64,000 nt of DNA from NCBI RefSeq assembly GCF_034931005.1, contig NZ_JAYGIN010000027.1, forward strand, positions 36,520 through 100,519. The letters are read 5' to 3'. This document shows, piece by piece, positions 1 to 9,255 of this stretch (its first letter is position 1; each line of letters starts with the position of its first letter). The notes below the pieces were generated by a model. The model saw nothing but the letters and a program-made list of their open reading frames with translations. It searched no databases and had not been told where the DNA came from. This DNA comes from Arcicella sp034931005 (GTDB taxonomy: Bacteria; Bacteroidota; Bacteroidia; Cytophagales; Spirosomataceae). The translations under genes and the position numbers were made by a program.

Positions 1-1029
1 TTAGCCGACCGTCGCAATAAAAAAACACTTATGCAAGCCAGTCTTGCCTTTATAATTGTAGGCTCTTTGGTATTAATTTGGGCAACGTCCCCCAATTCTG
101 GACTTTCTCAAACGCAATTATTGACCGTTGTTTATGGCGTAATCATGTTAATTGGTTTTGCCAGAGGCTTTTATAGTCCCGCATCTTCATCACTCAATCC
201 CTTTTTAATTCCGAAAGAGGTTTTTGCTAATGCAGCCACTTGGCAAAGTTCTTTCTGGCAAGCAGGGGCAATTTTAGGCCCTGGATTAGCAGGTTTTTTA
301 TACGCTTATTTGGGTTTAACCAATACACTTTGGGTAGTTGTAGGTCTTTTTGGCGTAGTTATGTTATTAATTTCGACGATAACTTCTCCTCCTATTCCTG
401 TACAAAATGAGCAGAAAGTCAATATTTTTTATTCTTTACGTGAAGGAATTGCTTACGTTTTCAAAACAAAAGTGATTTTATATTCTATTTCTTTAGATTT
501 ATTTTCGGTGCTTTTTGGTGGTGTAATTGCCTTATTACCAGTCTATTCCGAAGATATTTTGCACGTCGGAGCAGAAGGCTTAGGTATTCTACGAGCAGCA
601 CCATCTATTGGGGCGGTACTTACGATGTTGGTCATGGTTTATTTTCCACCATTAAATAATGCTTGGAGAAATCTCCTTTTAGCCATTGCAGGTTTTGGAA
701 TTGCCACTTTGGTTTTTGCTCTTTCTACTAACGTTTGGCTTTCGGCAGGTGCCTTATTTTTTACAGGAGCATTTGACAGTGTTAGTGTAATTATTCGCCA
801 AACAGTTTTACGCTACTTTACGCCCGATGAAATGCGTGGAAGGGTTTCATCTGTAAATGGTATTTTTGTAAGTTCTTCCAACGAGTTAGGAGCTTTTGAA
901 TCTGGACTTGCTGCAAAATTATTAGGGACAGTTCCATCGGTAATTTTCGGTGGAGCAATGACCATGATTATCGTTACCATCGTATGGTTTCGTTCAAAAG
1001 AATTATTTAATTTGAAATTCGATAAGTAG
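1..1029 (+). CDS. MFS transporter, 3' part (5' end outside window)
   Basis: The frame is open from the first base: the codons before the first ATG at position 31 read LADRRNKKTL, the typical acidic/basic loop between the second and third membrane helices of major facilitator proteins. The gene therefore starts upstream and ATG 31 is internal. About 342 residues are visible, with roughly ten hydrophobic segments and a second copy of the loop near the end (RYFTPDEMRGRVSSVNG), as in the MFS_3 / EntS-like exporters. Such proteins sit in the inner membrane and export small molecules by proton antiport. The substrate cannot be read from the sequence. The stop is TAG at 1027-1029. Confidence 0.85.
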   Translation, partial: LADRRNKKTLMQASLAFIIVGSLVLIWATSPNSGLSQTQLLTVVYGVIMLIGFARGFYSPASSSLNPFLIPKEVFANAATWQSSFWQAGAILGPGLAGFLYAYLGLTNTLWVVVGLFGVVMLLISTITSPPIPVQNEQKVNIFYSLREGIAYVFKTKVILYSISLDLFSVLFGGVIALLPVYSEDILHVGAEGLGILRAAPSIGAVLTMLVMVYFPPLNNAWRNLLLAIAGFGIATLVFALSTNVWLSAGALFFTGAFDSVSVIIRQTVLRYFTPDEMRGRVSSVNGIFVSSSNELGAFESGLAAKLLGTVPSVIFGGAMTMIIVTIVWFRSKELFNLKFDK

Positions 1030-1035
1030 GTATTT

Positions 1036-1085
1036 GTGATTGAGTGAATGTTTTTAAATCACTAAATCACCATTCACTCAATCAC
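1036..1085. repeat. Intergenic inverted repeat
   Basis: Two perfectly complementary 15-base arms (1036-1050 gtgattgagtgaatg, and 1071-1085) surround a 20-base spacer. Further degenerate copies of the same short unit (atcactaaatc) lie in and after the spacer. It fills the gap between the MFS and oxidoreductase genes. It has no T-run, so a transcript hairpin or simple-sequence repeat is more likely than a terminator. Confidence 0.7.
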
Positions 1086-1112
1086 TAAATCTTCATTCAC
1101 AACTCCAAAAAC

Positions 1113-2111
1113 ATGACTAATACACAAGTAAAATTGGCGGCTCGTCCCGTTGGAAATCCTAAAGACAGCGATTTGATTATCGAGGAATCAGCCATTCCAA
1201 TAATTCAAGAAGGTGAAATTCTTATCAAAACCAAATATATTTCTCTCGACCCTGCCATGCGTGGTTGGATGAACGAAGGCAAATCGTACATCAAACCAAT
1301 TCAAATTGGTGAGGTTTTCAGAGCAGGAACGGCAGGACAAATCATTGAATCGAATAACCCAGATTTTACTGTTGGACAATACGTTACGGGCGGTTGGGGC
1401 GTACAAGAATATGCCGTTTCAACGGGCAAAGATTTGGTAAAAGTTGATACAAATATTGCTCCTCTCACCACCTATTTATCAACTTTAGGAATGCCAGGAA
1501 TGACCGCATATTTTGGCTTTTTAGATACTGGAATGCCTAAAGAAGGTGAAACGGTAGTCGTTTCGGGTGCGTCGGGTGCGGTTGGAAGTGTGGTTGGACA
1601 AATTGCAAAAATCAAAGGTTGTAAAGTTGTTGGTATTGCAGGTGACCAAGAAAAATGTGATTATTGTGTCAATGAATTAGGTTTCGATGCCTGTATCAAT
1701 TACAAAACTGAAGACGTAAGAAAAGCCCTTAAAACAGCTTGTCCAGAAGGAATTGACATTTATTTTGATAATGTTGGCGGTGAAATTTTGGATATTGTTT
1801 TGGGACAAATCAGAATGAAAGCCCGCATTGTTATTTGTGGAGCAATTTCTCAATACAATAATACTGAACCCGTAAAAGGCCCTTCAAATTATCTTGCTTT
1901 ATTGGTAAATCGTGCCAAAATGGAAGGTATTGTGGTTTTTGATAATGCCGCTAATTACGGAAAAGCAGCTCGTGAAATGGCAGGTTGGATTCACGAAGGG
2001 AAATTGCAATCGAAAGTACATATCGAAAAAGGAATTCGTAATTTTTTACCAACAATGATGATGCTATTCTCAGGGGAAAATTTTGGAAAACTAATTTTAG
2101 AAGTTGAATAG
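1113..2111 (+). CDS. NADP-dependent oxidoreductase, zinc-independent MDR family (CurA/PTGR type)
   Basis: This 332-residue protein has the medium-chain dehydrogenase/reductase fold without zinc ligands. The N-terminal domain (about 1-125) is GroES-like with the family motif LDPAMRGWMNE. The nucleotide-binding loop GASGAVGSV is at residues 152-160, preceded by GMPGMTAYFG, which is characteristic of the prostaglandin-reductase/CurA/YncB branch. These cytosolic enzymes reduce the double bond of alpha,beta-unsaturated aldehydes and ketones with NADPH. The length is normal for the family. It follows the MFS gene by 83 bases and is closed by a strong hairpin, so the two may share a transcript. The physiological substrate is unknown. 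Confidence 0.88.
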   Translation: MTNTQVKLAARPVGNPKDSDLIIEESAIPIIQEGEILIKTKYISLDPAMRGWMNEGKSYIKPIQIGEVFRAGTAGQIIESNNPDFTVGQYVTGGWGVQEYAVSTGKDLVKVDTNIAPLTTYLSTLGMPGMTAYFGFLDTGMPKEGETVVVSGASGAVGSVVGQIAKIKGCKVVGIAGDQEKCDYCVNELGFDACINYKTEDVRKALKTACPEGIDIYFDNVGGEILDIVLGQIRMKARIVICGAISQYNNTEPVKGPSNYLALLVNRAKMEGIVVFDNAANYGKAAREMAGWIHEGKLQSKVHIEKGIRNFLPTMMMLFSGENFGKLILEVE

Positions 2112-2121
2112 GACATAAATA

Positions 2122-2157
2122 AAATACCCCGAAGATTTTAAAACCTTCGGGGTATTT
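2122..2157. terminator. Bidirectional rho-independent terminator
   Basis: A perfect 13-bp stem (2122-2134 aaataccccgaag; 2145-2157 its complement) with a 10-base loop has A-runs and T-runs on either side. It lies between the convergent oxidoreductase (+) and thioredoxin-like (-) genes and can serve both. Confidence 0.9.
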
Positions 2158-2169
2158 TTATGCTATTAG

Positions 2170-3510
2170 TTACCTCATTTTTTCCAAAGCTGCGGTAAAT
2201 TTTTGTGTGTCTAATTTCTCTCGCAGAGCCACATCATAAGCTTTTTGTTCAATATCCAAAGCCATTTGCTTATCACCAAGTTTCAACATCAATTGTGCGT
2301 AAGAATGATAACTATCGGGTGTTTCCACCAATTCTAACGAACGTTTTGCCCATTCAATGGCTTTTTTCAATTTAACTTTATCATCAACTTGGTCATAAAA
2401 CGCTTTCACAACTTCGTTCAATTCATTTGCTGTCAAACGAGCCATCGTGTATTTGGCATTCTTTTTCAAATTTTGATAAAGTGCCGCTCCTGCTCCAACC
2501 GAATCACGAATACCTAACTTATAATTCTGCATAATTTTTTCATATTCCCACAAATCTTGCTTACGAATACTTTCAACTTGTACAAACATTACATATTGGT
2601 CAAGATATTGTTCTGCCGCTTCCGAGAATTTATTAACGTCTTTCATCGCTAAATAAAATGCCAATTTATTTTTGTCGTTCACACGGTCAGCAGTGTTGGG
2701 CAATGCTTTCAAATTGGCAGCTAATGCTTTATCAAACATCACCTGATTCTTCGTTTTCAAAGCAACATCAAATACTTCATTGATACTTTGAGAAAACGCT
2801 CTATTAACTTTTTCAACGCCACCTTCAAATAAACTTTCCGCTTTTTCACGGAATTTCAATAATAAATCAAACGCTTTTCCGTCAATTTTAAAGCCATTGT
2901 TGACAATGATACGAAGCGTTTTATCTGACGAATATTGAATTGGGGTTAACGATTTCACATATTCTTCAACCAAATTCGTATTATCAATCGTGTATAAAGA
3001 GTTGACAGAAATAAACTCACTCAAAAATTCAGAGTCTCTACGTCCTTCATTGTACAATTTTTCCAATGCCCAACGAGGTTTTGCGTTCGCCTGATTATTC
3101 AAGACCATATCAGCCTCTTTTAATAAATCAGGAGCTCTCAAAAGACCTTCTTGTTTGTACATTAAATTTTCGGTAGCATCTACAAATAGACAGGTTGGAT
3201 AAGATGTAACATTGTAGCGTTTTGCTAAATTGATACCAAAGCCTTTTTCAGCATCAACTTTATAGTTGATAAATCTGGCATTAAATTTGTCGCCAACCGA
3301 TGACTCTGTAAAAGTCTTTTTATCCATTTCTTTACAGGGTCCGCACCACGTTGTGTAGATGTCCACGAAGATTAATTTCTTCTGGGCTTTAGCTTGCATC
3401 AAAACGTTTTGCCAATCATCTTGCCGAAAAATAATCCCCTGCGAAAAGGTCTGAGTTGTAGCCAACAAACTGACCGTCAGACAGATTAGTAACAGGTAAA
3501 ATCTTTTCAT
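2170..3510 (-). CDS. Exported thioredoxin-fold protein with helical C-terminus
   Basis: 446 residues. A Sec signal peptide (about 1-24, ending TTQTFSQG) is followed by a thioredoxin domain with the redox motif WCGPCK (Cys56 and Cys59). The cis-proline region YNVTSYPTCLFVD follows at about residues 98-110. The remaining 300 residues look all-helical; the last third (KAIEWAKRSLELVETPDSYHSYAQLMLKLGD, split by turns) resembles tetratricopeptide-type helices. Proteins of this form in Bacteroidota are periplasmic thiol-disulfide proteins of unknown client. A paralogue of the same layout lies directly upstream on the same strand (3680-4903), so the pair arose by duplication. Confidence 0.85.
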   Translation of the reverse strand: MKRFYLLLICLTVSLLATTQTFSQGIIFRQDDWQNVLMQAKAQKKLIFVDIYTTWCGPCKEMDKKTFTESSVGDKFNARFINYKVDAEKGFGINLAKRYNVTSYPTCLFVDATENLMYKQEGLLRAPDLLKEADMVLNNQANAKPRWALEKLYNEGRRDSEFLSEFISVNSLYTIDNTNLVEEYVKSLTPIQYSSDKTLRIIVNNGFKIDGKAFDLLLKFREKAESLFEGGVEKVNRAFSQSINEVFDVALKTKNQVMFDKALAANLKALPNTADRVNDKNKLAFYLAMKDVNKFSEAAEQYLDQYVMFVQVESIRKQDLWEYEKIMQNYKLGIRDSVGAGAALYQNLKKNAKYTMARLTANELNEVVKAFYDQVDDKVKLKKAIEWAKRSLELVETPDSYHSYAQLMLKLGDKQMALDIEQKAYDVALREKLDTQKFTAALEKMR

Positions 3511-3679
3511 TTTTTCTTAATGGGTTTGAAAAATTCATTAGGGCGATGTTTTTTTGGCGGATTAAACATTCTTTATTCAAACAAAATATAGTACAAATAA
3601 TATACCAAAATTAATTTGAATTTTATTCTATTTGTAAAATTAAAAGTGTTTTCTTTTTGTAAAATTAAATATTTAAACG

Positions 3680-4903
3680 TTAACGTTTCATATTCGTAAG
3701 TTCATTATTCAATAAATTAAGGTAATCGTTGTTGGCATTTTCTTTCTTGGCTAATTCCAAAGCTCTGTCCATCAGCCGAATAGCTTCCATTTTACTGCCT
3801 AAAGTAAACAAAAGTCTCGAATAAATTTCGCTATTACTTGATTTTTCTTCAATTTCTAACGATTTCCTTATCCAAACAACTGCTTTTTCTAATTTTTCAC
3901 GCTCTTTAAAACGCTCTACTACAAATTTGGCAGCTTTCCTTAGCTTCAGATTATATACGTCGCTGAGTTCTGGAAGGTTTTTAAAACTGGTGATATTTTT
4001 CTTTAAAATATAAGTTTCCATGAAAAAATCTGCCGTTATGAAAAACTTTTCTGGTTGATTGGTCAGCATAAAATAATTCATTTTTGCTTCTGTATTCCAT
4101 TCGTTTGCCTCCGCAAAAGTCTTGCTCAGTCGCCCATTGGCTGTCAAGACTTCATTGAGCATTTTTTCGTTTTTTTGATTAACCGCTTTATTCAGATTTT
4201 GAGAAATTATTCCTTTGATTTTTCGCTCAAAAATCAACTCATTTTTCCGAGTCATCAAATATTCAAAAGTTCGTCCACGAAGTAAAGACGCATTTTCTAA
4301 AATAAGTTTCTCTGTCTTTTCAGATTTTAATTGTTCAGCCGTAATTTTTGTCAAATATTCATCTAATAATAAGCCGTTATCTAATTTTTGGAAAGCTCTC
4401 GCTTTAATATATTCATACAAAAAAGGGGCATCTCGTTTTCCTTTTGAGTAGGCTTGTTCCAAATCATCATCTGAACCACTGATTTTCCCTCTTTCTTTTA
4501 CTTGTTCGGCTGATTCCAATAATCTTTCTGTCGGACGAAAACCTTCTAATTTCATCACCACATTCCAATCGCCATCAATAAACATACTGGTTGGGTAACT
4601 ATCCAACTCGAAATAATCTACTAAATCTCTTCCTTCGCCTTTTTCTCCGTCAATTTTGTAATTAATAAAATTTTCGTTGAATAATTTTCCTACTGTCGGA
4701 TTGGTAAAAACCTCTGCATCCATTTGCTTGCAAGGGCTGCACCAAGTGGTATAAATGTCAATATAAATTAGTTTTTTTTGAGCTTTAGCTTTATCCAAAA
4801 TACTCTCAAAACTGCCAGTTTGCCACTGTATTCCCTGAGCAACTAAATCATTGGTGATGATTGAGATAGGAATTAAGAAAAAATATATAATTTGCTTATT
4901 CAT
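3680..4903 (-). CDS. Exported thioredoxin-fold protein, paralogue of the downstream gene
   Basis: 407 residues with a signal peptide (about 1-22, ending NDLVAQG). The thioredoxin domain carries WCSPCK (Cys55, Cys58), so the dipeptide between the cysteines is SP where the neighbour has GP. The sequence GIQWQTGSFESILDKAKAQKKLIYIDIYTTWC, read in pieces, aligns position by position with the neighbour. The C-terminal part is helical with one TPR-like motif near the end (AVVWIRKSLEIEEKSSNSEIYSRL in pieces). The different inter-cysteine dipeptide suggests a different redox potential. It starts 32 bases from the divergent DUF1801 gene. Confidence 0.83.
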   Translation of the reverse strand: MNKQIIYFFLIPISIITNDLVAQGIQWQTGSFESILDKAKAQKKLIYIDIYTTWCSPCKQMDAEVFTNPTVGKLFNENFINYKIDGEKGEGRDLVDYFELDSYPTSMFIDGDWNVVMKLEGFRPTERLLESAEQVKERGKISGSDDDLEQAYSKGKRDAPFLYEYIKARAFQKLDNGLLLDEYLTKITAEQLKSEKTEKLILENASLLRGRTFEYLMTRKNELIFERKIKGIISQNLNKAVNQKNEKMLNEVLTANGRLSKTFAEANEWNTEAKMNYFMLTNQPEKFFITADFFMETYILKKNITSFKNLPELSDVYNLKLRKAAKFVVERFKEREKLEKAVVWIRKSLEIEEKSSNSEIYSRLLFTLGSKMEAIRLMDRALELAKKENANNDYLNLLNNELTNMKR

Positions 4904-4935
4904 TATTTTGTGTTCAATAAACCTCTAATAGTAAA

Positions 4936-5343
4936 ATGCCAAAATATCTTGACATCGACGATTTTATCCAAAGCAAAGATATGTCTCTACGACCGCTGCT
5001 CTTACAACTACGAAAAGTCATCATGCTCGCCCATCCCAATATCCGAGAGCAGGTTTCTTGGAATACTCCTTTTTTCTATTGTTTCGACCACCTTTGCTAT
5101 TTGAATGTCATCAAAAAAACGAATGTTGTTGAAATATGTTTTGCAAAAGGTTTTCACCTAAGCAATGAATCTGGATTATTGGATGCCAAGAAACGGAAAT
5201 TGGTAAAAGGGATTAGTTTCAAAGATTTACAAGATTATAAAGAAAAAGAAGAAGGCTTTTTAGAAACCTTACAAGAAGCTATTTTATTTAACGAAATGAA
5301 TCCTAATGTTAAGTTTTATAATATGGTGATGAAGAAGAGGTAG
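4936..5343 (+). CDS. DUF1801 domain protein
   Basis: 135 residues matching the YdhG/DUF1801 family, which has a YjbR/CyaY-like fold. Visible family features are an N-terminal helix rich in basic residues (LLLQLRKVIMLAHPNIREQVSW), the W-x-x-P-F-F step (SWNTPFFYCFDHLCYL), and a later strand with GFHLSNESGLLDAKKRKLVKG. These are small cytosolic proteins without a known reaction. The gene is divergent from the thioredoxin paralogues and its stop codon abuts a palindromic repeat. Confidence 0.75.
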   Translation: MPKYLDIDDFIQSKDMSLRPLLLQLRKVIMLAHPNIREQVSWNTPFFYCFDHLCYLNVIKKTNVVEICFAKGFHLSNESGLLDAKKRKLVKGISFKDLQDYKEKEEGFLETLQEAILFNEMNPNVKFYNMVMKKR

Positions 5344-5397
5344 AACAGGTTTTCAACCTGTTTGTATGCTAATTGACAGGTTGGAAACCTATCCTAC
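5344..5397. repeat. Palindromic repeat pair (ACAGGTT family)
   Basis: The first hairpin has 8-bp arms (5344-5351 aacaggtt; 5355-5362) with a 3-base loop. The second half (5375-5397) reads gacaggttggaaacctatcc then tac and matches the right arm of the larger element at 30750-30844 with a single difference. The element fills the gap between the convergent genes ending at 5343 and 5399. The same palindrome core is found in frame inside the giant gene. Confidence 0.8.
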
Positions 5398-5398
5398 T

Positions 5399-5962
5399 TT
5401 AACGATATTTTTTCTCATTCTGATACACCGCCTTAATATTATCCCTCGCATCAAATTCAAACATAAAAACCATTGCTTTCTTGCCCCAAGTATTCCCTGC
5501 TTGATTGTTACAAAAATAACGGAGTTCTACCATCACACAATTTTTATATAAATCCGAAAACATGATGGCATAACCAAGCTCAGGTTCACGGGCTTTATTA
5601 TACATTATACTTTGGTTAAATGGGATTGGCTTTATTTTGGAAATCTCTCTAAATACCGAATCAGAGGCAAGTGTTATTAGCCGACCTTCCTTCATATTAA
5701 TTTGTGAACACGATATTCCCTCTTTTTTATACTTCTTTTGGATAAAACTACACATCACATTATTAATATCGAAGGCAATTTGCTGAGGCGAAACCACTAT
5801 CTTTTGAGATTTAGATATTTTTGAACATTCAGCAAGTAAAGTATCTTTTTGTGCATAAAGATTTACGAATTCAAACGCTTTTGTCAATTGAGTATCGCCT
5901 TCTTTGGGTGAAATTATTGCTGATACCATGAAAAAATATAAATAAAGAAGTAAGCTATTCAT
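5399..5962 (-). CDS. Hypothetical exported protein
   Basis: I do not recognise this 187-residue protein. Residues 3-17 are strongly hydrophobic (LLLYLYFFMVSAIIS), so it is probably exported or membrane-anchored. The rest is a mixed alpha/beta sequence with no obvious catalytic motif; the segment around FSDLYKNCVMVELRYFCN looks like paired beta-strands. The three cysteines in the middle and end could pair outside the cytoplasm. It is a single-gene unit convergent with the DUF1801 gene; its ATG is well placed and there is no better internal start. The coding bias matches its neighbours, so it appears to be a real gene. Confidence 0.6.
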   Translation of the reverse strand: MNSLLLYLYFFMVSAIISPKEGDTQLTKAFEFVNLYAQKDTLLAECSKISKSQKIVVSPQQIAFDINNVMCSFIQKKYKKEGISCSQINMKEGRLITLASDSVFREISKIKPIPFNQSIMYNKAREPELGYAIMFSDLYKNCVMVELRYFCNNQAGNTWGKKAMVFMFEFDARDNIKAVYQNEKKYR

Positions 5963-6126
5963 TTTGTAGTGCTTTAAGAGGAAATGATGAATAAATCAGG
6001 AAAACAAAAAAAACAAGTAAGGAACTATGTTTATTTTGCATTTTACCAAGAAATTAAATCTTTTTAAAATGATACTTTTCCTACTTTATAAATTTGAAGA
6101 ACTTATAGTAAAAAACAAATAAAATA

Positions 6127-6159
6127 TATGCTTTATTTTAAAAGCATAGCTTAACTTTG
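6127..6159 (+). promoter_or_regulatory. Candidate sucA promoter with overlapping dyad
   Basis: The box taactttg at 6152-6159 is an exact match to the Bacteroidota -7 consensus TAnnTTTG. I see no convincing -33 TTG element at the usual distance. An inverted repeat (6127-6133 tatgctt; 6142-6148 aagcata) sits just upstream where a regulator could bind. The start of sucA lies 64 bases downstream. Confidence 0.45.
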
Positions 6160-6222
6160 CCTTTAGTAAAACATTCTTGAAAATAAAACGTAAAATCAAC
6201 TAAGATTAACGTAAAAATTATA

Positions 6223-8961
6223 ATGGATCAATTTTCATACATTGCTAACGCCGATACCGCAGCGATTTCTGACCTTTATGAATCGTACCTGCAAGACCCC
6301 AATTCGGTAGATATCAGTTGGCAAAACTTCTTTAAAGGGTTTGATTTTCATGCTGCATGGAGTGGCTCATCTAACGGGCAAACTAATGTTGCATCTGCAC
6401 CTGCTGATTCTTCGATGATTCAGAAAGAGATGGCAGTTATTAGTCTTATCAAAGCGTTCCGTTCTCGTGGACACTTGATGGCTAAAACCAACCCTATCCG
6501 TGAACGTAAAAACCGTCAGCCACGCTTAGATTTGAAAGACTATGCTCTTTCAGACGCAGATTTAGATACTAAATTCCAAGCAGGAAATTTCTTGGGAATT
6601 GGTGCTGTTTCATTACGTACAATCCTCGAATCTCTTAACAAGATTTATGCGGGTTCAGTAGGTTTTGAATATGCCTACATCCGTGAGCCAGAAGTAAAAG
6701 AATGGTTACGGGCAAAAATCGAAAAAGAAGCATTGGCTTTTAATCCTTCGATTGATGAGAAAAAGCAGATTTTAGAAAAACTCAACGAAGCTGTCGTTTT
6801 CGAAAACTTCTTGGGTACTAAATACTTAGGTCAAAAAAGATTTGGTTTGGAAGGTGGCGAAAGTACCATTCCTGCTCTTGATGCTATTATCAACCGTTCG
6901 GCTGAGTTAGGCGTTCAAGAAGCCATGATTGGTATGGCTCACCGTGGACGTTTGAACGTTCTTGCCAACATCATGCACAAATCTTACGACGCTATTTTTG
7001 ATGGTTTTGAAGGAAATCTTCCTGACCAAATTCATGGCGATGGTGACGTAAAATATCACTTGGGTTATTCTTCAAAACATATCACTCCTTCGGGCGTTGA
7101 GATTTCATTGAAGTTAGCACCAAATCCATCTCACCTTGAAGCAGTAAATCCTTTAGTAGAAGGTTTTTGTAGAGCAAGAGCCGATGTTCACTACGAAGGA
7201 GATTACGACAGAATTCTTCCGATTTTAATTCACGGAGATGCTGCCGTAGCTGGGCAAGGTATTGTGTATGAAGTTACGCAAATGGCTAAATTGAAAGGTT
7301 ATGAAGTAGGTGGAACTATTCACTTTGTCATCAATAACCAAGTAGGTTTTACCACTGACTTTGAAGATGCTCGTTCATCTATCTATTGTACAGACGTTGC
7401 GAAAATTATTGATGCTCCAGTTTTCCACGTAAATGGTGACGACCCAGAAGCAGTGGTTTTTGTTTCTAAAATGGCAGCAGAATTCCGTCAGCAGTTCAAT
7501 CGTGATGTATTTATTGATATGGTTTGTTACCGTAGAAATGGTCACAATGAGTCTGACGAACCACGTTTTACTCAGCCTACTTTGTACGCAAACATCACTA
7601 ATCACCTAAATCCAAGAGAGTTATACAACCAAAAATTGATTGCTCGTGGTGATATTGATGCCAAATTAGCGGCTGAAATGGACACTGAATTTAAGGCAGA
7701 GTTACAAGCTCGTTTAGATTTAATCAAGCAAAAAATTCGTCCAGAATATCATCCATTAAAATTGGATAACCGTTGGGCAGAATTACGTTATGCAGAATCT
7801 GTTGATTTTGAAAACTCACCCAAAACAGGTATTTCAAAAGAAACGATTGATAAAATTGCGGCTTCTCTTTCTAAATTACCAGAAGGATTCACGGCGTTGA
7901 AACAAATCGAAAAAGTTCTTTCGGATAGAAAAGCATATTTTGACAATGGAGCATTGAACTGGGCAACTGCTGAGGCATTAGCTTACGGTTCATTATTAGT
8001 AGAAGGAAAATCAGTTCGTGTTTCGGGTCAAGATGTACAAAGAGGTACATTCTCGCACCGTCACGCAGTATTGCATGATGCCAACACGAATGAGTCTTAT
8101 ATTTCATTAAATCATATTCAACCAGACCAAGAATTCTTACAGATTTATAACTCGTTATTATCTGAATATGCGGTACTTGGTTTTGAGTTTGGTTACGCTT
8201 TAGCTCATCCAGATGCTTTAGTTATTTGGGAAGCACAATTTGGAGATTTCGCAAACGGTGCTCAAACGATGATTGACCAATTTATTTCTTCGCAAGAATC
8301 TAAGTGGGGAACTATGAATGGTTTAGTAATGCAATTGCCACACGGATACGAAGGACAAGGGCCAGAACACTCAAATGCTCGTCCAGAAAGATTCTTACAA
8401 TTGGCAGCGGAAGAGAATATCATGGTAACAAACTTGACAACTCCTGCGAATATTTTCCACGCATTACGTCGTCAATTAGCTTGGAATTTCCGTAAGCCAT
8501 TGGTTACAATGTCACCAAAATCTTTATTCCGTCATCCAAAAGTAATGTCTCCAATCTCTGAATTCATTGATGGTTCATTCCAAGAGGTTTACGGAGACAA
8601 TTTCGTTGATGCGAAGAAAGTGAAAAAAGTATTACTTTGTACAGGAAAGGTTTATTTTGATTTGTTGGAAAGACAAGAAAAAGAAAACCGTACCGATGTA
8701 GCCATTGTACGTGTAGAACAATTACACCCATTCCCAGCTACGAAAGTACAAGCTGAACTTGACAAATATCCAAAAGCAAAAGTTTTATGGGTACAAGAAG
8801 AGCCAGAAAACATGGGATATTGGTCATTTGTTATTCGTGAATTTGGATGGAAACCATTTGATAGTTTGGTAGCTCGTAAAAAATCAGCTTCTCCTGCAAC
8901 AGGTTTCTTAAAAGTTCATAATATCGAACAAGCAGAATTAGTTGATAGAGCTTTTGCTTAG
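6223..8961 (+). CDS. sucA: 2-oxoglutarate dehydrogenase E1 component
   Basis: 912 residues, the usual length for OdhA/SucA. The enzyme decarboxylates 2-oxoglutarate with thiamine diphosphate and passes the succinyl group to the lipoyl arm of E2. Visible features are the short N-terminal E2-binding helix (about 5-40, ISDLYESYLQDPNSVDISWQ read in parts), the substrate motif MAHRGRLNVL at 238-247, and the ThDP/Mg motif starting HGDAAVAGQG (337-346) and closing with NNQ (371-373). The transketolase-like pyrimidine domain contains HRHAVLHDANTNESY and FGDFANGAQ. It opens a locus that also encodes E2 (9740) and E3 (11744), but a toxin-antitoxin pair separates E1 and E2. Confidence 0.97.
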   Translation: MDQFSYIANADTAAISDLYESYLQDPNSVDISWQNFFKGFDFHAAWSGSSNGQTNVASAPADSSMIQKEMAVISLIKAFRSRGHLMAKTNPIRERKNRQPRLDLKDYALSDADLDTKFQAGNFLGIGAVSLRTILESLNKIYAGSVGFEYAYIREPEVKEWLRAKIEKEALAFNPSIDEKKQILEKLNEAVVFENFLGTKYLGQKRFGLEGGESTIPALDAIINRSAELGVQEAMIGMAHRGRLNVLANIMHKSYDAIFDGFEGNLPDQIHGDGDVKYHLGYSSKHITPSGVEISLKLAPNPSHLEAVNPLVEGFCRARADVHYEGDYDRILPILIHGDAAVAGQGIVYEVTQMAKLKGYEVGGTIHFVINNQVGFTTDFEDARSSIYCTDVAKIIDAPVFHVNGDDPEAVVFVSKMAAEFRQQFNRDVFIDMVCYRRNGHNESDEPRFTQPTLYANITNHLNPRELYNQKLIARGDIDAKLAAEMDTEFKAELQARLDLIKQKIRPEYHPLKLDNRWAELRYAESVDFENSPKTGISKETIDKIAASLSKLPEGFTALKQIEKVLSDRKAYFDNGALNWATAEALAYGSLLVEGKSVRVSGQDVQRGTFSHRHAVLHDANTNESYISLNHIQPDQEFLQIYNSLLSEYAVLGFEFGYALAHPDALVIWEAQFGDFANGAQTMIDQFISSQESKWGTMNGLVMQLPHGYEGQGPEHSNARPERFLQLAAEENIMVTNLTTPANIFHALRRQLAWNFRKPLVTMSPKSLFRHPKVMSPISEFIDGSFQEVYGDNFVDAKKVKKVLLCTGKVYFDLLERQEKENRTDVAIVRVEQLHPFPATKVQAELDKYPKAKVLWVQEEPENMGYWSFVIREFGWKPFDSLVARKKSASPATGFLKVHNIEQAELVDRAFA

Positions 8962-9035
8962 TATAGCGAGCAGAAAGCGATATGTGAAAGACAAATATAA
9001 ACGTCTGATTTTAAAATCTCTTTTTGCTCACTATA
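8962..9035. repeat. Imperfect inverted repeat between sucA and the TA pair
   Basis: Arms 8962-8977 (tatagcgagcagaaag) and 9020-9035 pair at 14 of 16 positions. An AT-only palindrome gattttaaaatc (9007-9018) followed by a short T-run lies between them. It begins inside the last base pair of the sucA stop codon region. It might end or attenuate sucA transcription before the TA genes. Confidence 0.5.
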
Positions 9036-9051
9036 TTTAATATTAAAAATC

Positions 9052-9255
9052 ATGTCAATAGAACGTATCAATAATGAATTCTTAATCAAAATACCTTCAT
9101 CTGTCGATATCGGTATTTTACAGCAGTTTTTAGATTATGTTCGGGTAAAAACGATTGCTTCTCAAAGCACTGCATCAGACGAGGATATTTTGGGAATTGC
9201 AGATGATATAAACAAAAATTGGTGGATTGAGAACAAACAACATTTCATCAAATGA
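9052..9255 (+). CDS. Small antitoxin-like protein of a PIN toxin-antitoxin pair
   Basis: 67 residues; a short beta segment (NEFLIKIPSSVD) is followed by helices (ILQQFLDYVRVKTIASQS) and an acidic tail with WW (NKNWWIENKQ). The length, the position directly before a PIN gene and the ATGA overlap (stop and start share bases 9252-9255) are those of an antitoxin that neutralises its toxin and represses the pair. I do not recognise a named DNA-binding domain, so the role rests on context. Confidence 0.65.
   Translation: MSIERINNEFLIKIPSSVDIGILQQFLDYVRVKTIASQSTASDEDILGIADDINKNWWIENKQHFIK

Noticed and set aside
31..33. ATG at 31 as the true start of the MFS gene
   Set aside because: The frame is open to the edge and the upstream codons encode the conserved DRRNKK loop.
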